The notes beneath the pieces are model-generated. The model searched no databases. It saw nothing but the letters and a program-made list of their open reading frames with translations, and was not told where the DNA came from. From NCBI GenBank assembly GCA_038253945.1, contig JBBSGR010000005.1, forward strand, positions 62,001-126,000: a stretch of DNA of 64,000 nt. Reading direction: 5' to 3'. The position numbers and the translations under genes were made by a program. The DNA comes from JBBRYW01 sp038253945. GTDB taxonomy: Bacteria > Actinomycetota > Thermoleophilia > Gaiellales > Gaiellaceae. The stretch's first letter is position 1, and every line of letters begins with the position of its first letter. Positions 40,735 through 48,325 of the stretch are shown here, one piece after another.

Positions 40735-41573
40735 GGCGCCACGCGCAAGCCCGTGAGCAAGTAGTGGGCGGACAGGTTCTCGAAGGGGGCGAAGCGACTG
40801 CTCATGGCGCGCACCTCCTGGATGGAGAGATCGTGACCGCCACCATAGAAGTGCGACACGGCCTTCCGCAGCCCGAGGTCGCCGGCAGGCCAGGCCCGCG
40901 GCCGTCCAAGGTGCCGCGCGAGGAACCAGTCGGCGGTCCACTCGCCGATTCCGGGGAGCGCGCTGAGGGTTGCCTTCACCTCCTCGTCCGGGCGGAGAGC
41001 GAGCGCGCCGAAATCGACGTCGCTCCGAGCCAGGCCGACGATGGACTCAGCCTTCCGGCGCGAGAAGCCCGTGGCGACGACGTCGTCGACGCCGGCCGTC
41101 GCGAGCCGCTCGCGCGGTGGAAACGCGTAGGCGAGCTGCGCGCGCTCGCCGAATCCCGCAATCAGCCGGTTCCGGATGGCAAAGGCCGCACGGAGAGAGA
41201 CCTGCTGCGCGCTGATCGACGTCACGAGCGCCTCGAACGGCTCCGGGGCGAGCGGTGGGCGGAAGCCGTTGAGCGCCTCCGAGAGACGCTCGAGAACCGG
41301 GTCGGCGGCGGCGAACGCGGCGAACGAATCGAGGTCGAAGTCGGCGCCGAGCAACTTGCGCGCAACGGTCTCGATCTCGATGTCGAACGGCTCGACGGAG
41401 ACGCCGTCCGACGCCGCGGTGATCCGAGCCTCCCGGCCCGCCACGACGCGAAGGAGAGCGTTCTTCTGCCACAGGTTCGCGAGGTCGGGCCCGAACGCGC
41501 GAAAGCGCTCCGTCGAGAGGCTGAAGTCGTATGGCTGCGGAAGTCGAATGAGTGTCACGTTTGCGCGCTTCAT
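40731..41573 (-). CDS. DNA-3-methyladenine glycosylase II-like (HhH-GPD, AlkA type)
   Basis: 280 residues from the ATG at 41573. The HhH-GPD core is 'EALVTSISAQQVSLRAAFAI', hairpin 'LSALPGIGEWTADWFLARHL' and catalytic Asp in 'PAGDLGLRKAVSHFY'. An N-terminal beta domain precedes it ('VTLIRLPQPYDFSLSTERFR'). No Fe-S Cys cluster. It removes alkylated bases from DNA. First gene of a five-gene overlapping operon, divergent from a secreted coiled-coil protein. Confidence 0.88.
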   Translation of the reverse strand: MKRANVTLIRLPQPYDFSLSTERFRAFGPDLANLWQKNALLRVVAGREARITAASDGVSVEPFDIEIETVARKLLGADFDLDSFAAFAAADPVLERLSEALNGFRPPLAPEPFEALVTSISAQQVSLRAAFAIRNRLIAGFGERAQLAYAFPPRERLATAGVDDVVATGFSRRKAESIVGLARSDVDFGALALRPDEEVKATLSALPGIGEWTADWFLARHLGRPRAWPAGDLGLRKAVSHFYGGGHDLSIQEVRAMSSRFAPFENLSAHYLLTGLRVAP

Positions 41574-41579
41574 CTTCTC

Positions 41580-41608
41580 TTGTCGCCGGCAACCGCGGTG
41601 GCTAGGCT
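41580..41608 (+). promoter_or_regulatory. Candidate promoter for the secreted coiled-coil gene
   Basis: TTGTCG (41580-41585), 17 nt, TAGGCT (41603-41608), 30 nt before the GTG at 41639 and upstream of its AAGGAGG. Spacing canonical. Confidence 0.45.
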
Positions 41609-41638
41609 CGCACTCCCACTCCAAGGAGGTCACGGACC

Positions 41639-42022
41639 GTGAAGCGGACACTCGCAGCGCTCGCCGGCGCACTCCTGCTGGTCACAGCAGCCCCGCTCGC
41701 CCAGGCGGCGCCGACGAAGTCGCCAACTCAGCGGATCGCTGCGCTCGAGAAGCAGGTCGCGGCGTTGCAAAAGGAGACGAAGCGCCTGAACGGCGAGATC
41801 CAGTCGAACTACTTCGGCGACGCGTGCCAAGCGTCGCTGACGGCTGATGCGATCCAGGGAACATGGACGGTGCTGAACACCTTCGCCGGCCGCGCCCTGT
41901 TCACCCTCGGCGCCGCGGTGAACGACAAGCAGGGCTGCCAGGTCGCGAGCACGACGCGCTCGCCGAACAACGCGGCGGGTTACCTGACCGTGCTGACGAC
42001 CTTCATCAACTGGCTCGTCTAG
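41639..42022 (+). CDS. Small secreted coiled-coil protein (paralogue A)
   Basis: 127 residues; GTG start with AAGGAGG nine bases upstream. Signal peptide 'LAALAGALLLVTAAPLAQA'. A short coiled coil follows ('RIAALEKQVAALQKETKRLN'), then a compact domain with two Cys ('FGDACQASLTADAIQGTWTV', 'NDKQGCQVAS') that likely form a disulfide. The same layout recurs in the gene at 42663. Function unknown; probably surface-associated. Ends at an 11-bp hairpin. Confidence 0.65.
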   Translation: MKRTLAALAGALLLVTAAPLAQAAPTKSPTQRIAALEKQVAALQKETKRLNGEIQSNYFGDACQASLTADAIQGTWTVLNTFAGRALFTLGAAVNDKQGCQVASTTRSPNNAAGYLTVLTTFINWLV

Positions 42023-42041
42023 ACGCGCCGGGCCGCAAGGA

Positions 42042-42067
42042 GAGAGGCCGGAAACGTCCGGCCTCTC
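42042..42067 (+). terminator. Strong hairpin terminator
   Basis: GAGAGGCCGGA-AACG-TCCGGCCTCTC, a perfect 11-bp stem 20 nt after the stop of the secreted coiled-coil gene. No T-tract. Confidence 0.65.
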
Positions 42068-42100
42068 GGTGGGCGATTCTCCTCGAGTAGCTCAGGGGCT

Positions 42101-42106
42101 TAGACT
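42101..42106 (+). promoter_or_regulatory. Leaderless-type -10 box
   Basis: TAGACT ends 8 nt before the ATG at 42115, the distance expected when transcription starts at the start codon. The same TAGRCT box occurs before other starts in this window (44387, 57609). No clear -35. Confidence 0.4.
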
Positions 42107-42114
42107 CGGCTCGA

Positions 42115-42522
42115 ATGGGAGCCGCTGGGAGCCTCCTCTACTCCGGCGGCAGCCTCGTTGTTGTCCTGGTTGCAGCGGGCGTGCTGTTGCCCATCGTGGC
42201 CCTGCTACTGCCTGCGCGCCTGCTCGGGCGCTACGGCGCCCTCGTGCTGGCGCTCGCTGGGGTTGCGAGCGCGCTATCGCTCAGCTTCTACGCCTTCGGC
42301 GAAGACGACTACACCAACGACGGGGAGAGCCGCTGGCAGACGCACAACTCCAATGGGAGTCATGCGTACTACGTGGGTGCGCTACTACTCGAGCTTCTGC
42401 TGGCCGCCACCGCAGCTGCTCTCCGCCGGCAGCCGCAGCGTCTGCGGCTCCTAGCGGGGTGTGCCGCCCTCGTCTGGCCGTTTCTGTTGTTCGGATCCGT
42501 CCTCGCCTTCGACAACAACTAA
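42115..42522 (+). CDS. Four-helix membrane protein of unknown function
   Basis: 135 residues with four hydrophobic segments ('SLVVVLVAAGVLLPIVALLL', 'GALVLALAGVASALSLSFYA', 'YVGALLLELLLAATAAAL', 'LLAGCAALVWPFLLFGSVLA') and an acidic extracytoplasmic loop ('GEDDYTNDGESRWQTHNSNG'). No family recognised. Sits between two secreted coiled-coil paralogues. Probably leaderless (TAGACT 8 nt upstream, no Shine-Dalgarno). Confidence 0.5.
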   Translation: MGAAGSLLYSGGSLVVVLVAAGVLLPIVALLLPARLLGRYGALVLALAGVASALSLSFYAFGEDDYTNDGESRWQTHNSNGSHAYYVGALLLELLLAATAAALRRQPQRLRLLAGCAALVWPFLLFGSVLAFDNN

Positions 42523-42662
42523 CCGCCAGACCGAGTTCCATGAGGCGGTCGGGAACGGAATGGGAGTCGCGCCTCGAATCGCTGATCAGACGTGATGCCG
42601 AGCACGGCAACTCCACGCGCCGCCAGCTACGCTCAGCGCTCACCGCACCGAGGAGGAACCCC

Positions 42663-43112
42663 ATGAAGAAGGCGATCGCTGCCCTGGTGGCAGTGGGACT
42701 GCTGCTCGTCGGAGCCGGGAGCGCCTCGGCCGCGTCGCCAGTGGAGAAGGAGGTCGCTGCGTTGCAGAAGCAGATGAACACGCTCAAGAAGCAGAACGCG
42801 AGCCTCCAGAAGCAGGTCACCAAGCTGAAGAAGGACGTCACCACTGCGCAAGACGTCGGGATCGCCAGCCTGCAGTTCGGCATCTGCCTCGCGGCGATTA
42901 CCGGCGATGCGCTCCAGAACACCTGGACGGTCATCAACCAGGTGGCAGGACGCACGATCTTCGCGGCGCCCGCGACGCTCAGCGATCAGGGGGTCTGCCT
43001 CGGCAACCGCATCCAACGACAGCCGACGCAGGTCCCACCGACGATCGCACCGCTCAACTCGCTCCTGAACCTCCTGAACGGAAGCTTCCTGCCGCGCTGG
43101 GCTTGGCGGTAA
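42663..43112 (+). CDS. Small secreted coiled-coil protein (paralogue B)
   Basis: 149 residues from the ATG at 42663, preceded by GAGGAGGA. Signal peptide 'AIAALVAVGLLLVGAGSASA'. A longer Lys/Gln heptad region follows ('VAALQKQMNTLKKQNASLQK' and 'QVTKLKKDVTTA'). The C-terminal domain with two Cys ('FGICLAAITGDALQNTWTVI', 'LSDQGVCLGN') aligns with paralogue A at 41639 ('ALTxDA-Q-TWTV...N...GR'). Function unknown. Convergent with hmgA, 7 nt between stops. Confidence 0.65.
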   Translation: MKKAIAALVAVGLLLVGAGSASAASPVEKEVAALQKQMNTLKKQNASLQKQVTKLKKDVTTAQDVGIASLQFGICLAAITGDALQNTWTVINQVAGRTIFAAPATLSDQGVCLGNRIQRQPTQVPPTIAPLNSLLNLLNGSFLPRWAWR

Positions 43113-43119
43113 CCGAGCT

Positions 43120-44328
43120 CTAGAAGTGCGAGGTGACTCCGGCCGGGTCCTCTTCGGGACTCGCAGCCGGGGTCGCCTCGTCGTACCACGAATAGGCGTA
43201 GCGCGGGTCATCGAGGCCGCGGGCGAACGTCGTCAGGCGAAGCGGGTGGAAGGTGTCGCACATCACCGCGAGCTCGTGCGTCTCGGTCAGTCCGATCGAG
43301 CGCTCGGCGAGACCGGGGTGCGGACCGTGGGGGATGCCCGAGGGGTGCAGGGTCACCGAGGCGACGTCGATCCCGCGGCGCGAGCTGAAGTTACCGGAGA
43401 CGTAATAGATCATCTCCTCCGAGTTCAGGTTCGAGTGGTGATACGGAATCGGGATCGCGAGCGGGTCGAAGTCGAGCTTGCGCGGGCAGAAGGAGCAGAT
43501 GACGAAGTTCGGCCCCGCAAACGTCTGGTGCGACGGAGGCGGCATGTGAATGCGTCCGGTGATCGGCTCGAAGTCGTTGATGTTGAACGTCCAGGGGTAG
43601 ACATAGCCGTCCCAGCCCACCACGTCGAAGGGGTGATAGTCGAGCACGTACGTCTGAAGGCCGTCTCGCACACGAACCTTGACGCGAAACTCGCCGCGGT
43701 CCCGGTGCGTGTGCAGCTCGGTCGGGGGGTGGATGTCGCGGTGGTAGAAGGGCGCGTGCTCCATCAGCTGCCCGTACGCGTTGCGATACCTGCGCGGAAT
43801 CTCCATCAGCCCCGGTGACTGGAAGACGAGGTGGCGCTGCGGGCCTGCGTCGGTGACGAAGCGATAAGTCGTGCCGCGCGGGATCACGACGTAGTCCCCC
43901 TCGCCGTAGGGCAGATCGCCGTAGATCGTCTCGAGCGTGCCCGACCCCTCGTGGACGAAGACGATCTCGTCTCCCTCCCCGTCCCGGTAGAAGAAGTCCA
44001 TCTCGGCGCTCGGGCGGCAGAGCGAGATCTCGACGTCCGCGTTCCACATCAGCAGGCGCCGGCCGGTCACCGGATCTGCGCCCTCCGGGATGTCCATCGT
44101 GCGCAGGTGCCGGTGCGCGTGTGCGTCGGGAGTCCATTCCTCGCGCACGATCGGCTCGAAAGCGCCGAGCTCCTTCACGCGACAGGGCGACTGGAGGTGG
44201 TACAGGATCGACTCGTTGCCCGAGAATCCCTCGAGACCCATGACCTCCTCGGTCAGCAGCGTGCCGTTCTCTCGAAACTGAATGTGTCGCTTGCGCGGGA
44301 CGTCCCCGCGAACCTGGTACGTGGGCAT
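43120..44328 (-). CDS. hmgA: Homogentisate 1,2-dioxygenase
   Basis: 402 residues from the ATG at 44328, with GAGGAGGA upstream. Cupin-type Fe(II) enzyme opening homogentisate to maleylacetoacetate. Landmarks: 'FSGNESILYHLQSPCRV', 'VIPRGTTYRFV', 'GRIHMPPPSHQTFAGPNFVI' (active-site His), 'IPYHHSNLNSEEMIYYVSGN' and 'GIPHGPHPG'. Family enzymes are about 380-440 residues. The next and previous tyrosine-catabolism steps are encoded at 46087 and 53866, not adjacent. Confidence 0.93.
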   Translation of the reverse strand: MPTYQVRGDVPRKRHIQFRENGTLLTEEVMGLEGFSGNESILYHLQSPCRVKELGAFEPIVREEWTPDAHAHRHLRTMDIPEGADPVTGRRLLMWNADVEISLCRPSAEMDFFYRDGEGDEIVFVHEGSGTLETIYGDLPYGEGDYVVIPRGTTYRFVTDAGPQRHLVFQSPGLMEIPRRYRNAYGQLMEHAPFYHRDIHPPTELHTHRDRGEFRVKVRVRDGLQTYVLDYHPFDVVGWDGYVYPWTFNINDFEPITGRIHMPPPSHQTFAGPNFVICSFCPRKLDFDPLAIPIPYHHSNLNSEEMIYYVSGNFSSRRGIDVASVTLHPSGIPHGPHPGLAERSIGLTETHELAVMCDTFHPLRLTTFARGLDDPRYAYSWYDEATPAASPEEDPAGVTSHF

Positions 44329-44405
44329 CGCTTCCTCCTCGCGTGGAGGTGACAAGGATATCCGGGGCCTCGTCGGGGTCGGTCGCTAGACTGCCCTGCC
44401 TGGCG

Positions 44406-45356
44406 ATGGGGCTCTGCATTCGTAGACTTGCGGTCCTCCTCGGGGTTGCCTTCGTCGTGGCGGCTGTTGCCTCGGGCGCGGGCAGCGCCGCGGCCGACGG
44501 CGACCAGGACGGGGTGGCGGACTCGCTCGACAACTGCCCCGCCCTCTACAACCCCGACCAGCGCGACGACGACCACGACGGCCTCGGCAACACCTGCGAC
44601 CCGACGCCGGGCGTGCAGCCGTCGACCGACGACTTCCTCGTCCTGTATCTCAGGGATCAGAACGGTAATCCGATTGCGCCTTCGCCGTACCCGAATCCCG
44701 TGTTCGGCGTCCCTAACGGCCCGTGCTTCGAGCTCACGAACTACGAGCTCGGCGAGGTCGTTCGCGTCCCTGAGCCGTTCTGCTCCATTCAACGCGGCTG
44801 GGTGAGCTTCATCCTCACGCGCGCATCCGGCGTCGAGCAGCAGGACGTCGTGCAGCTCTCCCCGCCACCCGGCTGCTCGGGCGGCCTCTCCGGGCCCGTG
44901 ACGCGCTTCTGGCAGCCGGGGACATGGCACACGCTCGAGGTGCGCTACACGTGCGGCGCAGTCTCGCCGCCCCCTCCGCCGGCGCCGCCTTCGCCGCCGC
45001 CTCCTCCTTCGCCTCCGCCTCCGCCCCCTTCGCCGCCGCCACCACCGCCTCCGCCTCCGCCACCACCGCCACCACCGCCTCCGCCTCCGCCTGCGCCGCC
45101 TCCTCCTCCTACGCCGCCGCCTCCATCACCGCCTCCCCCCGTGGCGTTCTGCGTCGTGCCGGACGTGCGTGGTGACACGCTGGCGACCGCGCGGTCGCGG
45201 ATCCGGCGCGCGGACTGCTCGGTCGGCAAGCTGCACCAGCGCTACTCCACGGCCAGGAAGCGTGGCCGCGTGATCTCGCAAAGCCCGCCCGCGGGACGCA
45301 GGCTGCGAGGCGGCGCCTCCGTCAGCCTCGTCGTCAGCCGCGGACCCAGGCGCTGA
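44406..45356 (+). CDS. Secreted thrombospondin-3/polyproline/PASTA protein A
   Basis: 316 residues from the ATG at 44406 (TAGACT -10 box 13 nt upstream). Signal peptide 'RRLAVLLGVAFVVAAVASGA'. Thrombospondin type 3 Ca-binding repeats ('DGDQDGVADSLDNCPALYNP', 'DDDHDGLGNTCD') lie near 30-65. A globular domain with Cys spans 75-185. About 58 residues of Pro with a few Ala/Ser/Thr follow (188-245), then a PASTA domain ('VPDVRGDTLATARSRIRRAD', 'GRVISQSPPAGRRLRGG'). PASTA binds peptidoglycan or beta-lactams, so it should anchor at the wall. Coupled to a paralogue by overlap. Confidence 0.7.
   Translation: MGLCIRRLAVLLGVAFVVAAVASGAGSAAADGDQDGVADSLDNCPALYNPDQRDDDHDGLGNTCDPTPGVQPSTDDFLVLYLRDQNGNPIAPSPYPNPVFGVPNGPCFELTNYELGEVVRVPEPFCSIQRGWVSFILTRASGVEQQDVVQLSPPPGCSGGLSGPVTRFWQPGTWHTLEVRYTCGAVSPPPPPAPPSPPPPPSPPPPPPSPPPPPPPPPPPPPPPPPPPPAPPPPPTPPPPSPPPPVAFCVVPDVRGDTLATARSRIRRADCSVGKLHQRYSTARKRGRVISQSPPAGRRLRGGASVSLVVSRGPRR
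44967..45140 (+). repeat. Polyproline-coding CCN triplet tract (58 codons)
   Basis: Almost every codon is CCN; only a few Ser, Ala and Thr codons interrupt. Codons are mixed (CCG/CCT/CCC/CCA), so the tract is selected as protein, not only as a DNA repeat. It is a rigid stalk between the globular and PASTA domains. Confidence 0.8.
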
Positions 45357-46090
45357 TTCGACCGGGCCGCCTCCGCTTCGCTGTCCTGGCGACGGCGGCC
45401 GCCGCTCTTTTGCTGGCTGCCGGCGCGACCGGGCAGGCCGAGACGCACCGCGTGAGCGTCCTGCTCGAGGATGCGGCCGGAAACCCGCTCGCGGGCGCGT
45501 CGGCCGGCGTGTGCGTGGGCTTTACGGAGTTGAAGGAGGCGGGTGCCGCTTTCACCGGCGGAAACTGCTCTCCCGGCATTCCCCCTGACGAAGCGAACAG
45601 CGCAACGCAGACCTGGATCATGGATGCGGCCTCCGGTGGAACGCCGCTTCAGCTAGAGATCAGCATCTCGTCGCCGGGCGCGTGCGGAGGGTCGGCGCAC
45701 TACACGGTCGGCTACTCGCCCGGCGCGACGACGACGATCGACACGTGCAAGGAGCCGACCAACCTTCCGCCGCCGCCCCCGCCACCTTCGCTGCCGCCTC
45801 CACCTCCGCCGCCTCCGCCGCCCTCGCCGCCTCCTTCGCCGCCATCTCCCCCGGCCGAGCCTCCGCCACCGACCGTGGCTGCGTGTCTGGTGCCGAACGT
45901 GAAGGGTCGGACGCTGGCGCGGGCAACGGCATCGCTGCGTCGCGCGGGGTGCGCTCCGGGTCGCGTGGTGCAGCGCTACTCGGCGACGGTGAAGAAGGGC
46001 CGGGTGATCTCACAGTCCCGCGCGTCGGGTCGCCGGCTGGCCGCGGGTGCGCGAGTCGACCTCGTCGTCAGCCGCGGCCGGCGAGGCTAG
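45353..46090 (+). CDS. Secreted polyproline/PASTA protein B, CTG start likely
   Basis: 245 residues if it starts at CTG 45353, which overlaps the TGA of protein A (CTGA), mirroring the GTGA overlaps common here. Only this start (or ATT at 45356) keeps a complete signal peptide ('RLRFAVLATAAAALLLAAGA'). The first standard start, TTG at 45410, cuts it in half. A domain 'HRVSVLLEDAAGNPLAGASA' follows, then about 35 Pro-rich residues and a PASTA domain ('VPNVKGRTLARATASLRRAG', 'GRVISQSRASGRRLAAG'). Paralogue of protein A without the thrombospondin repeats. Its stop overlaps the convergent FAH-family gene by 3 nt. Confidence 0.65.
   Translation: MIRPGRLRFAVLATAAAALLLAAGATGQAETHRVSVLLEDAAGNPLAGASAGVCVGFTELKEAGAAFTGGNCSPGIPPDEANSATQTWIMDAASGGTPLQLEISISSPGACGGSAHYTVGYSPGATTTIDTCKEPTNLPPPPPPPSLPPPPPPPPPPSPPPSPPSPPAEPPPPTVAACLVPNVKGRTLARATASLRRAGCAPGRVVQRYSATVKKGRVISQSRASGRRLAAGARVDLVVSRGRRG
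45767..45871 (+). repeat. Second polyproline-coding tract (35 codons)
   Basis: CCN-rich with Ser, Leu, Ala and Glu interruptions; linker between the N-terminal domain and PASTA of protein B. Shorter than the one in protein A. Confidence 0.75.
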
Positions 46091-46920
46091 TCAGGTAGAG
46101 GTCTCCGAGCGCCCACCCGGTTCCGCAGCACGCCGATCCCGTCGACCTCGAGCTCGACGAGGTCGCCGGGTCGCAGCCAGCGGCCGTCGCCGTGCTCCAG
46201 GATGCAGCCTGACCCGACGGTGCCCGAGCCGAGGACGTCGCCGGGTCTCAGCATCGTGTTCCGGGCGGCCTGCGCCACCACCCGCTCCCACGACCAGAAC
46301 ATGTCGGCGAGGTCGCCGCGCGACCGCTCCTCGCCGTTGACCCGCGCGACCATCGCTCCGCGCGAGCCGCCGAATTCATCGAGAGTGACGAGCACAGGCC
46401 CCAGGCTGGTGGCGAAGTCCTTCCCCTTCGCCGGCCCGAGCCCGACCTTCATCTCGGTGCGCTGCAGGTCGCGGGCCGACCAGTCGTTCATGATCGTGAA
46501 CCCTCCGATCCGACCCTCGGCCCCGATTACAGCGGCGACCTCGAGCTCGTAGTCGAGCTCCTCCGTTCCCTCCGGATAAGGAACATCGTCCTCAGGGCCA
46601 TAGATGGCCGCCCCGTTCGAGAAGTAGAAGACCGGAAGCTCGTACCACTCGGCCGGCACCTCCAGCCCCCGTAGCGCGCGCGCCGTCTTCACGTGCCGCT
46701 CGAACGCGTAGAAGTCGCGCACCGACGGCGGGCGCAGGACGGGAGCACGCAGGACGACGTCCGCGAGCGGATACTCGGCGTGCTCGCGGGCGACCCCGCC
46801 GCCCGAGAAGAACGACTCGAGCGTCTGCGCGGCGAGCTGGATCACCCGATCGCCCTCGATTCGGCCCGGCCAGCCTCGCTCGAGCTGCAGCTCCCTCGGC
46901 GAGAACATGCAGAGCTTCAC
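46087..46920 (-). CDS. Fumarylacetoacetate hydrolase-family protein
   Basis: 277 residues, GTG start. Acid-water network and metal site: 'PPSVRDFYAFERHVKTARAL', 'ELDYELEVAAVIGAEGRIGG' (metal Glu), 'FTIMNDWSARDLQRTEMKVG' and 'GKDFATSLGPVLVTLDE'. The length matches bacterial FahA-like hydrolases rather than the longer eukaryotic FAH. The most likely role is fumarylacetoacetate cleavage, the step after HmgA and the isomerase. Its stop lies inside the start of the next (CDF) gene region by a GTGA overlap, so the two are coupled. Confidence 0.87.
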   Translation of the reverse strand: MKLCMFSPRELQLERGWPGRIEGDRVIQLAAQTLESFFSGGGVAREHAEYPLADVVLRAPVLRPPSVRDFYAFERHVKTARALRGLEVPAEWYELPVFYFSNGAAIYGPEDDVPYPEGTEELDYELEVAAVIGAEGRIGGFTIMNDWSARDLQRTEMKVGLGPAKGKDFATSLGPVLVTLDEFGGSRGAMVARVNGEERSRGDLADMFWSWERVVAQAARNTMLRPGDVLGSGTVGSGCILEHGDGRWLRPGDLVELEVDGIGVLRNRVGARRPLPD

Positions 46921-48275
46921 GGCTCCGTATGCACCACCACGTCGACGATCTGCGGACGCTCGCGGCGAACCTGCTCCTCCACCTCGCTGGCGCGCGCGTG
47001 AGCCTCGGCCAGGGTCGTCGTCGGATCGAGCGCGAGCGTCAGGAACACGACGAGCCCCTGGTCGCTCCGGACGAAGCGAAGGTCGCGAGGGGCGCGACCG
47101 GTCACGTAGAGGACGATTCGAAGCACGGCCTGCTCGTCGTCGTCCGCGTCGCGGGGCGGAACTCTGTGGCCGCTCAAGGGTTGCGAGAGCGGCTCGACGT
47201 GCGTGAGGACGCGCTCGACCTCGGGCACGGCGGCCATGATCGCTCGCTCGACCTCGGTCGCGACCGAGTGCGCCTCGTCCAGCGACAGCTCGCCCGGCAG
47301 CTTGAGGTGGAGCGAGACCTCGATCGCGTCTTCGACGGTCACGACGCTCAGGTTGTGCACCTCGCTCACGCGCGGGACGCCGACGGCCGCGGCGTGAGCA
47401 CGCTCGCGCACCGCCGCATCGCCGACCTCCGGCTCGACGTGGACGACGACGTCGCTGTCCGGCAGCGCCCGGTGTACGGCAGCCTCGACGGCGTCGGCAG
47501 CAGAGTGCCCCTGGCCCACCGCGGCGCCCGGTGGAACGCCGATCACGACGTCCGCAAAATGCCGGCCTCCTCCCTCTCGCAAGCGCAGGCGCCGCAGGTG
47601 AACCGCAGGCTCGACGCCCTCGATGGCAAGGCGCGCCGTCTCGTGCGGGCCCGCCGGATCGCGATCCATCAACACGCTGGCGTTCTGGAACACGAGCCTG
47701 GCGGCGGCGACGAGGACCAGCACGGCAACGAAAAGGGCGGCCGCCGAGTCGGCGTTCGGGTGGCCCGCGCGGACCAGCGAGAGCCCCACCAGCACGGCAA
47801 CGGAGCCGACCAGGTCGCTCCCGAAGTGCAGGGCGTTCGCTTGGAGCGCAGCACTCCTGTACCGCCGCCCGCCGCGCCAGGAGACGACCGTGCGGCTCGC
47901 GTCGACGGCGATCACGACGAGTACGACGAGGATCGCGTACCAGGCCGCATGCACGTCCGAGGTAGACCGGCCCAGCAAGTGCGACAAGGCCTTACCGCCG
48001 ATGAACAGACTGGCGACGATGAGAAAGGCCGCCTCGGCGAGAGCGGAGAGATGCTCCGCTCTTCCGTGACCGTAGGGATGATCGGGGTCGGCAGGACGGC
48101 CCGCAACCCCGAGTGCGAGCAGCGTCAGCAGCGCCGCGATCAGGTCGGTGCCGGAATGAAGCGCGTCCGACACCAGGCCGAGGCTGCCTGTCGCGAGCCC
48201 GGTCACGAGCTTGAGGGCGACGAGCGCGGCGGCGGCCACCACAGAGACGAGCGCTATCCGACGCTGCGAGCCCAC
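46917..48275 (-). CDS. Cation diffusion facilitator with three C-terminal domains
   Basis: 452 residues, longer than the usual ~300. Residues 1-200 are the six-helix CDF transporter: 'GLVSDALHSGTDLIAALLTL' and 'ANALHFGSDLVGSVAVLVGL' carry the HxxxD/SDxxH metal sites, and 'DHPYGHGRAEHLSALAEAAF' is the family's HPYGH loop. Three successive copies of the ferredoxin-like CDF C-terminal domain follow, ending 'VVVHVEPEVG' (~280), 'VLTHVEPLS' (~360) and 'VVVHTEP' (452). It exports Zn2+, Fe2+ or similar. Coupled with the FAH-family gene downstream. Confidence 0.88.
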   Translation of the reverse strand: MGSQRRIALVSVVAAAALVALKLVTGLATGSLGLVSDALHSGTDLIAALLTLLALGVAGRPADPDHPYGHGRAEHLSALAEAAFLIVASLFIGGKALSHLLGRSTSDVHAAWYAILVVLVVIAVDASRTVVSWRGGRRYRSAALQANALHFGSDLVGSVAVLVGLSLVRAGHPNADSAAALFVAVLVLVAAARLVFQNASVLMDRDPAGPHETARLAIEGVEPAVHLRRLRLREGGGRHFADVVIGVPPGAAVGQGHSAADAVEAAVHRALPDSDVVVHVEPEVGDAAVRERAHAAAVGVPRVSEVHNLSVVTVEDAIEVSLHLKLPGELSLDEAHSVATEVERAIMAAVPEVERVLTHVEPLSQPLSGHRVPPRDADDDEQAVLRIVLYVTGRAPRDLRFVRSDQGLVVFLTLALDPTTTLAEAHARASEVEEQVRRERPQIVDVVVHTEP

Positions 48276-48325
48276 GGGTGAAGGCTAGACGGCTGATCGC
48301 GTGCAGGTCAGACGATCGATGCCAC

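Noticed and set aside
44945..45229. Minus-strand polyglycine frame
   Set aside because: Simply the reverse complement of the polyproline tract.
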